This document shows positions 6,851 to 10,530 of a stretch of DNA of 10,530 nt, in pieces. Every line of letters begins with the position of its first letter. Positions within the stretch are counted from its first letter, which is position 1. The notes beneath the pieces were generated by a model. That model did no database searches. It worked only from the letters and a program-made list of their open reading frames with translations, and was not told where the DNA came from. The stretch comes from an uncultured Selenomonadales bacterium (GTDB lineage: Bacteria > Bacillota > Negativicutes > Selenomonadales > Selenomonadaceae): positions 1 to 10,530 of the forward strand of contig CALGGV010000316.1 in the NCBI GenBank assembly GCA_937915725.1. Reading direction: 5' to 3'. Position numbers and translations under genes: made by a program.

Positions 6851-6913
6851 GGATTAAGGATTAGGGATTAAGGACTAGGGATTAAAGATTAAGGATTAAT
6901 GACTAGGGATTAG
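6851..6913 (+). repeat. Tandem heptanucleotide repeat (9 units of GGATTAR type)
   Basis: Nine head-to-tail 7-bp units start immediately after the methyltransferase stop codon. Units 1, 3, 5 and 7 are exactly GGATTAA. Units 2, 4, 6 and 8 vary (GGATTAG, GGACTAG, AGATTAA, TGACTAG), and unit 9 is GGATTAG. This gives a 14-bp higher-order period. One strand is purine-rich (G/A with TTA or CTA). There is no spacer structure, so it is not CRISPR. The block lies upstream of the obgE promoter. Confidence 0.9.
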
Positions 6914-6929
6914 GGAATTTTCTCAACTG

Positions 6930-6958
6930 TTGATAAAAGTTCGTCGTTTTGCTAAAAT
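6930..6958 (+). promoter_or_regulatory. Strong σA-type promoter of obgE
   Basis: TTGATA (6930-6935) and TAAAAT (6953-6958) are separated by 17 nt, and TG at 6950-6951 makes an extended -10. The predicted start is near 6965, about 23 nt before the obgE ATG. It lies 16 nt downstream of the heptanucleotide repeat. Confidence 0.75.
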
Positions 6959-6987
6959 TAACCACTAAAAATTTTCGGAGGAATTTT

Positions 6988-8274
6988 ATGCAATTCATAG
7001 ATAAGAGTAAAATTTTTGTGCGTGCGGGCGACGGCGGCAACGGTAAATCTTCATTTCGTCACGAAAAATTTGTACCGAAAGGCGGCCCCGACGGCGGCGA
7101 TGGCGGCAAGGGCGGCGACGTAATTTTGGAAGTTGATGCAAATATTAATACGCTTTTAAATTTTCGATACAACAAAAAATACGTTGCAGATAACGGCGGC
7201 AACGGCGATATAAAAAAACAATTCGGTCGCGGCGCGGAAGATTGTATTATAAAAGTTCCTGTCGGTACTGTTGCAAAGGACGCGGCAACCGGCGAAATTT
7301 TGGCAGATTTGGTAAAAATTGGACAACGTGCGATCGTTGCCAAAGGTGGACGCGGCGGACGTGGTAATGCTAAGTTTAAATCGTCTTCGCGCAGAGCTCC
7401 TACCTTTGCGGAATTTGGAGAACCCGGCGAAAATCGAGAATTGATTTTAGAATTAAAACTTTTAGCAGATGTTGGCTTAGTTGGTTATCCTAGTGTCGGA
7501 AAATCCAGTTTAATTTCTTCGGTAAGTGAGGCGCGTCCTGAAATTGCGGATTATCATTTTACAACGCTTATACCTGTTTTGGGCGTTGTTCGCCTTGACT
7601 ACGAAAAAAATTTTGTAATGGCTGATATTCCCGGTTTAATTGAAGGCGCGGCTGACGGCGTAGGATTGGGACACGATTTTTTAAGACACGTTGAGCGCAC
7701 GAAATTAATTTTACACATTGTTGACGCGGCAGCGATTGAGGGCAGAAATCCTGTTGAAGATTTTCACAAAATTAATATTGAGTTAAAAAAGTACAGCGAA
7801 AAAATTGCAGCGCGTACTCAAATTTTAGTTGCAAATAAAATTGATTTACCGCAGGCTCAAGAAAATTTACCCGCCCTTGAAAAACTTGCACAGGATTCAA
7901 ATATAAAATTTTTTGCAATTTCTGCTGTAACTCATGAAGGTGTTGACGCGCTGATTAAATATGTTGGGCAGTGGCTAGACGAACACGGCGAAGAATTTCT
8001 ACCGGTTGTCGAAAGTAACGACGTTAAAATTTTTGACGTTGAAAAACCTGAAGACGAAATTATTATTGAAAGAAATGACGCGGCAGAATTTATCGTACGC
8101 AATAAAAATCTTGAAAAAATCGTTGCCATGACAAATTTTGATAATTCTGAGGGATTGCGGCGTTTCCAATTTATCTGGAAAATGAAAAACCTTGACGCCG
8201 AATTAAAAAAACGCGGTATCAAGGAAGGTATGACTGTTCATATTGGAAATATGCAATTTGAATGGCACGAATGA
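6988..8274 (+). CDS. obgE: ObgE/CgtA, ribosome-associated GTPase
   Basis: Obg is an essential GTPase that binds the 50S subunit and links ribosome assembly to growth and (p)ppGpp. The 428 residues match the usual length. The glycine-rich Obg fold occupies about 1-158 (GDGGNGKSSFRHEK, GGPDGGDGGKGGD, GGRGGRGN). The G domain has G1 GYPSVGKSS (166-174), the switch Thr pair in HFTTLIP (192-193), G3 DIPG (213-216), G4 NKID (283-286) and G5 SA (312-313). The C-terminal OCT domain covers about 347-428 and ends in GNMQFEWHE. The start is ATG 6988 with GGAGG at 6977-6981; an upstream in-frame TTG at 6949 lies inside the promoter. The stop codon directly touches the stop codon of the opposing HNH gene. 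Confidence 0.98.
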   Translation: MQFIDKSKIFVRAGDGGNGKSSFRHEKFVPKGGPDGGDGGKGGDVILEVDANINTLLNFRYNKKYVADNGGNGDIKKQFGRGAEDCIIKVPVGTVAKDAATGEILADLVKIGQRAIVAKGGRGGRGNAKFKSSSRRAPTFAEFGEPGENRELILELKLLADVGLVGYPSVGKSSLISSVSEARPEIADYHFTTLIPVLGVVRLDYEKNFVMADIPGLIEGAADGVGLGHDFLRHVERTKLILHIVDAAAIEGRNPVEDFHKINIELKKYSEKIAARTQILVANKIDLPQAQENLPALEKLAQDSNIKFFAISAVTHEGVDALIKYVGQWLDEHGEEFLPVVESNDVKIFDVEKPEDEIIIERNDAAEFIVRNKNLEKIVAMTNFDNSEGLRRFQFIWKMKNLDAELKKRGIKEGMTVHIGNMQFEWHE

Positions 8275-8946
8275 TTATTTTATATTTTTGTAAGTTCTGT
8301 AATGATAAACATTTTGAATAACAGATAATCTTACGTCATATTTTCTGGCGAATGAATGTAGACCTTTTACTTTATCACTAGGAATGCAATTTTCACGAAT
8401 ATCACGAACTTGCTCTTCAGTGAGTTTTGCTCTATGGCTATCTGCTCCAGATTTTTGAAGTCCCAATCTTACAGCGTGTTCTTGATTTTGTTTTCTTGTG
8501 GACCATTCAAGATTTTCAACGCTACAATCCCATTTGTTGCCGTTTTTGTGGTTTACTTCCGGCAGATTTAACGGATTTGGGATAAAAGCTTTGGCTACAA
8601 GGATATGAATACGATGAGTTTTTCTTTTGCCATTTTTAGACAAAACAATGTGCACATATCCGCCTCTATCAAAACAAAGTTTCATGATACGCACTTTATC
8701 AAGTTGAAAACTTTTGATTCTTCCTTTAGTGCTGACTTGATAGAATCCTTCGTAACCTTTAATATCTTTCCAAACTTCGTCGGGTAAATCGTACTGTACC
8801 GTTGAAAGTGTAAGCATACCTCTTAAGAATTTTACTTCTTCATAAAGTTGTTCAAAAATTTCCAAGATAGCTTTAGCTTTTTCTTCCGGATTCGGAGTTA
8901 ATTTACTCAATTCCGTCATCAGAAATTTCTTTTCGCTTACAGTCAT
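8275..8946 (-). CDS. Free-standing NUMOD4/HNH homing-type endonuclease
   Basis: This 223-residue protein has the architecture of phage and intron-associated HNH endonucleases. A NUMOD4 DNA-binding motif (EVWKDIKGYEGFYQVSTKGR, 57-76) precedes an HNH_3 module at about 112-158 (HILVAKAFIPNP, then VNHKNGNK with H133, ENLEW with N145, and EHA with H157). The C-terminal part has AKLTEEQVRDIR and a helix-turn-helix-like SFARKYDVRLSVIQNVYHY. The ~45-residue N-terminal helix is unassigned. The gene is probably a selfish element. I prefer ATG 8944-8946, preceded by GGAAAGTGAT. An alternative ATG at 8977-8979 has AGGAGG only 4 nt upstream and would add MFFVKERKVIF. No intron or intein surrounds it, and no phage genes are in view. 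Confidence 0.88.
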   Translation of the reverse strand: MTVSEKKFLMTELSKLTPNPEEKAKAILEIFEQLYEEVKFLRGMLTLSTVQYDLPDEVWKDIKGYEGFYQVSTKGRIKSFQLDKVRIMKLCFDRGGYVHIVLSKNGKRKTHRIHILVAKAFIPNPLNLPEVNHKNGNKWDCSVENLEWSTRKQNQEHAVRLGLQKSGADSHRAKLTEEQVRDIRENCIPSDKVKGLHSFARKYDVRLSVIQNVYHYRTYKNIK

Positions 8947-8965
8947 AAAAATCACTTTCCTTTCC

Positions 8966-8994
8966 TTGACAAAAAACATTAAACCTCCTAAAAT
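8966..8994 (+). promoter_or_regulatory. Possible upstream promoter toward the tRNA cluster
   Basis: TTGACA (8966-8971), a 17-nt spacer and TAAAAT (8989-8994) form a near-consensus promoter on the plus strand. It overlaps the 5' end of the opposing HNH gene. Between here and the second promoter at 9126 lies only AT-rich, T-tract-filled sequence in which I see no gene. Confidence 0.45.
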
Positions 8995-9125
8995 AATTAT
9001 GCTTTTATTGGCGGTTTTTCTGTTTTTGTTTGTTGTTTTTTACAAGATAAATTTACTACAAAAACGAAAGGGCGTCAATAATTTTTTTATTTTTGAGGGA
9101 AATTTTAAGCCAAAAAAATTTTTTC

Positions 9126-9154
9126 TTGACATAATCAAAAAACAATGTTAAACT
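9126..9154 (+). promoter_or_regulatory. Promoter of the tRNA cluster
   Basis: A perfect TTGACA -35 (9126-9131), a 17-nt spacer and TAAACT (9149-9154) with TG at 9146-9147 form an extended -10 promoter. The predicted start near 9161 is about 24 nt before the first tRNA. The leader holds a small hairpin, CTGAA-ATGA-TTCAG (9162-9175). Confidence 0.75.
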
Positions 9155-9184
9155 ACGCAAGCTGAAATGATTCAGTAATTACCA

Positions 9185-9262
9185 CGCGGGGTGGTGTAAT
9201 TGGTAACATACTGGGCTCATAACCCAGAGATTTTGTGCGTTCGAGTCGCGCCCCCGCACCCA
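9185..9262 (+). tRNA. Initiator tRNA-fMet (CAT)
   Basis: A full cloverleaf can be drawn: acceptor CGCGGGG/CCCCGCA, D stem GTGT/ACAT, anticodon arm CTGGG-CTCATAA-CCCAG with CAT at 9218-9220, and T arm GTGCG-TTCGAGT-CGCGC, with encoded CCA. The C1-A72 mismatch and the three G:C pairs in the anticodon stem are the hallmarks of the initiator. Two features are odd: the discriminator base is C (9259) where A is usual, and the variable loop has 7 nt rather than 4-5. Confidence 0.88.
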
Positions 9263-9264
9263 AT

Positions 9265-9341
9265 GCTGATGTAGCTCAGTCGGTACGAGCGACGCCTTGG
9301 TAAGGCGTAGGGCACCAGTTCAATCCTGGTCATCAGCTCCA
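9265..9341 (+). tRNA. tRNA-Thr (GGT)
   Basis: All stems pair well: acceptor GCTGATG/CATCAGC, D stem GCTC/GAGC, anticodon arm ACGCC-TTGGTAA-GGCGT with GGT at 9299-9301, variable loop AGGGC, and T arm ACCAG-TTCAATC-CTGGT. The discriminator is T and CCA is encoded. It lies 2 nt after the initiator tRNA. The structure is canonical. Confidence 0.95.
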
Positions 9342-9347
9342 TAACAT

Positions 9348-9426
9348 GGCGGCATAGCTCAGTTGGCTAGAGCACTTGGTTCATACCCAGGGTTTGTCAA
9401 AAGTTCAAGTCTTTTTGCCGCCACCA
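9348..9426 (+). tRNA. tRNA-Met (CAT), elongator
   Basis: The acceptor GGCGGCA/TGCCGCC pairs perfectly, so this is not the initiator. The D stem is GCTC/GAGC, the anticodon arm CTTGG-TTCATAC-CCAGG with CAT at 9382-9384, and the T arm AAAAG-TTCAAGT-CTTTT; A73 and CCA are encoded. The T stem is unusually weak (four A:U pairs), and the variable loop has 7 nt. A CAT anticodon could also be a lysidine-modified tRNA-Ile2, which cannot be excluded from sequence alone. Confidence 0.85.
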
Positions 9427-9444
9427 ATTTTGCAAACTAATTCC

Positions 9445-9469
9445 CCCCTAGGTTAGGGGTTTTATTTTT
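9445..9469 (+). terminator. Intrinsic terminator after the tRNA cluster
   Basis: CCCCTA (9445-9450), a GGT loop and TAGGGG (9454-9459) form a perfect 6-bp stem followed by TTTTATTTTT (9460-9469). The rpmG ribosome binding site AAGGAGG starts at 9470, with no gap. It therefore separates the stable RNAs from the protein operon, or attenuates readthrough into it. Confidence 0.8.
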
Positions 9470-9483
9470 AAGGAGGCAAGAAA

Positions 9484-9633
9484 ATGCGCACTAACATTAC
9501 GCTTTCCTGTACAGAATGCAAAAACCGCAATTACAGGACAAACAAAAACAAGAAGAACACGCCGGACAGAATCGAAATTAAAAAGTATTGCAAATTCTGC
9601 AAGAAACATACTCTGCACAAAGAAACGAAATAA
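9484..9633 (+). CDS. rpmG: Ribosomal protein L33 (bL33)
   Basis: This 49-residue gene encodes bL33 of the large ribosomal subunit. The protein begins MRTNITLSCTECKNRNYRT and ends in KKHTLHKETK. Two Cys pairs (CTEC at 9-12 and CKFC at 36-39) show the zinc-binding C+ form. The start ATG has AAGGAGG at 9470-9476, 7 nt upstream. Its place just before secE-nusG is standard in Bacillota. No clear promoter lies between the terminator hairpin and the gene. Confidence 0.97.
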   Translation: MRTNITLSCTECKNRNYRTNKNKKNTPDRIEIKKYCKFCKKHTLHKETK

Positions 9634-9658
9634 TTGCAAGTTGGCGGAGGTGTAAGAT

Positions 9659-9862
9659 TTGTCTGAACAAAGCGGCGAAAAAAAAGGCGCAATGCAATTT
9701 CTTAGGGAAGTCCGCACCGAATTAAACAAGGTATCGTGGCCAACAAAAAAAGAATTGGCGTCTTATACAGGCGTTGTCGGAATAGCAGTAGTGATAGTTT
9801 GCGCGTTAATATGGGTGTGCGATACGGCATTTTCAAAACTGTTTCGCATCATTCTTGGCTGA
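9659..9862 (+). CDS. secE: SecE, preprotein translocase subunit
   Basis: SecE is the small essential partner of SecY in the plasma-membrane export channel. The 67-residue protein has the short single-span form usual in Gram-positive-type bacteria. An amphipathic stretch with the signature ELNKVSWPTKKEL (about 21-33) is followed by one membrane segment (VVGIAVVIVCALIWV, about 39-53). The start is TTG at 9659-9661 with GGAGG at 9646-9650. It lies 25 nt after rpmG and 13 nt before nusG, in one operon. Confidence 0.96.
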   Translation: MSEQSGEKKGAMQFLREVRTELNKVSWPTKKELASYTGVVGIAVVIVCALIWVCDTAFSKLFRIILG

Positions 9863-9875
9863 AAGGAGTCCTTAA

Positions 9876-10433
9876 ATGGAACACAAGCCTAACGATTCAG
9901 ATTCAAAGGATATTTCCAAACGTGCGTGGTACGTCATTCATACTTTTTCCGGCTATGAAAACAAAGTAAAAGCCAATTTGGATAAAAAAGTTATAGCGCA
10001 GGATTTGGGCGACGTAATTTTTGATGTGGTAGTTCCAATGCGCGAAGAATCCGAATTCAAGGACGGCAAGCGGCGCGTTGTCAAGAAAAAATTAATTCCA
10101 GGCTACGTTATGGTAAATATGATTGTTAATAATTATTCGTGGTTCGTAGTTCGGAATACTAACGGCGTTACCGGATTTGTAGGCTCCGAAAAAGAGCCAA
10201 TTCCTTTGACACTCGAAGAAGCCGAAAGAATTTTGATTGAACTTGCAGAGGCACGCCCTGAAGATAATCCTATTGGTTTTGAAGTAAACGACCGCGTAAG
10301 AATAATTTCCGGCTTGTTTGAAAATCGCGTAGCTATCGTCAAAGAAATTGACATTGACAGACGGCGCGTTAAAGTTTTGGTAGAAAACGCGCCCGTTGAT
10401 TTAGATGTTAGCGATGTTGAAAAAATGGAATAA
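9876..10433 (+). CDS. nusG: NusG, transcription elongation/pausing factor (divergent KOW domain)
   Basis: NusG binds RNA polymerase through its N-terminal NGN domain and couples it to Rho or ribosomal S10 through its KOW domain. The NGN domain is clear: WYVIHTFSGYENKVKANL (18-35), KKLIPGYVMVNMI (71-83) and TGFVGSEKEPIPL (99-111). The KOW domain is about 138-185, but reads VRIISGLFENRVAIVKEID with Ala where the family Gly is expected. The segment after it, KVLVENAPVDLD (166-177), lacks the usual FGR(A/E)TP loop and is about four residues shorter. The frame is intact, so this is real divergence rather than a frameshift. The start ATG has AAGGAG at 9863-9868. Its position between secE and rplK makes it the housekeeping NusG rather than a paralogue. 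Confidence 0.95.
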   Translation: MEHKPNDSDSKDISKRAWYVIHTFSGYENKVKANLDKKVIAQDLGDVIFDVVVPMREESEFKDGKRRVVKKKLIPGYVMVNMIVNNYSWFVVRNTNGVTGFVGSEKEPIPLTLEEAERILIELAEARPEDNPIGFEVNDRVRIISGLFENRVAIVKEIDIDRRRVKVLVENAPVDLDVSDVEKME

Positions 10434-10454
10434 TCAACGAAAGGGGGTGTAATT

Positions 10455-10530
10455 GTGGCAAAGAAAGTTACAAAGGTTGTAAAATTGCAAGTTCCGGCAG
10501 GTAAGGCAACACCTGCGCCGCCGGTAGGTC
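10455..10530 (+). CDS. rplK: Ribosomal protein L11 (uL11), 3' end beyond the window
   Basis: The first 25 residues (MAKKVTKVVKLQVPAGKATP and on into APPVG) match the L11 N-terminus, including the conserved KLQ.PAG.A.P.PPVG segment that forms part of the GTPase-associated centre. The start is GTG at 10455-10457 behind an AAGGGGGTG ribosome binding site. It follows nusG by 21 nt, as in the common secE-nusG-rplK order. Confidence 0.95.
   Translation, partial: MAKKVTKVVKLQVPAGKATPAPPVG

Noticed and set aside
6851..6920. Possible CRISPR or phage attachment repeat
   Set aside because: Units are 7 bp, contiguous and without spacers, and there is no integrase or cas gene in the window. It is a simple tandem repeat.
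7059..7343. Minus-strand ORF opposite obgE
   Set aside because: The Pro/Ser/Phe-rich product is the reverse frame of the glycine-rich Obg domain.
8966..9151. Plus-strand ORF with a membrane-like stretch (MLLLAVFLFLFVVFY)
   Set aside because: No ribosome binding site precedes either the TTG at 8966 or the ATG at 9000. The hydrophobicity follows from T-rich DNA, and the ORF overlaps two promoter-like elements and runs into the tRNA -10 region.
10371..10433. Frameshift at the end of nusG to explain the unusual C-terminus
   Set aside because: The reading continues smoothly into VDLDVSDVEKME, the expected family ending, so the loop is shortened in frame.

Overview
The window reads as a chromosomal core-gene region of an AT-rich, low-GC Gram-positive-type bacterium (Bacillota). 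Shine-Dalgarno sites are strong (GAGG, AGGAGG, GGTGAT), TTG starts are frequent, CCA is encoded in all three tRNA genes, and there is a DUF441-type membrane protein, a ThyX and an rpmG-secE-nusG-rplK cluster. A Negativicutes-like anaerobe would fit, but that is an inference from gene content and style; no marker here proves it.

Layout: the left end holds the 3' part of murG (peptidoglycan lipid II synthesis), followed after about 10 nt by dprA (loading of RecA onto incoming single-stranded DNA). These converge with a minus-strand group. In transcription order (right to left) that group is a DUF441 membrane protein, a NYN/LabA-type PIN-nuclease protein with four copies of an unrecognised C-terminal repeat, and thyX (flavin-dependent thymidylate synthase). 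The thyX gene is interrupted inside its catalytic signature by a 305-residue intein carrying an HNH homing endonuclease. On the plus strand follow a small secreted protein and a SAM-dependent methyltransferase (one operon), a tandem 7-bp repeat block, and obgE behind a strong extended -10 promoter. A free-standing NUMOD4/HNH endonuclease gene on the minus strand abuts the obgE stop codon. After an AT-rich promoter region come tRNA-fMet, tRNA-Thr(GGT) and tRNA-Met(CAT), an intrinsic terminator, and rpmG (too short for most ORF cut-offs), secE, nusG and the start of rplK.

How it fits together: most genes are housekeeping (cell wall, natural transformation, dTMP synthesis, ribosome assembly GTPase, translation, protein export, transcription elongation). 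Two selfish nuclease elements of different architecture sit among them: the ThyX intein and the NUMOD4-HNH gene. The least explained parts are the four-repeat NYN protein co-transcribed with thyX, the heptanucleotide repeat before obgE, a NusG lacking the usual FGRxTP loop, and a terminator hairpin that directly abuts the rpmG ribosome binding site. I did not find a clear multi-gene undescribed system; the NYN-repeat protein is the best candidate for new biology.
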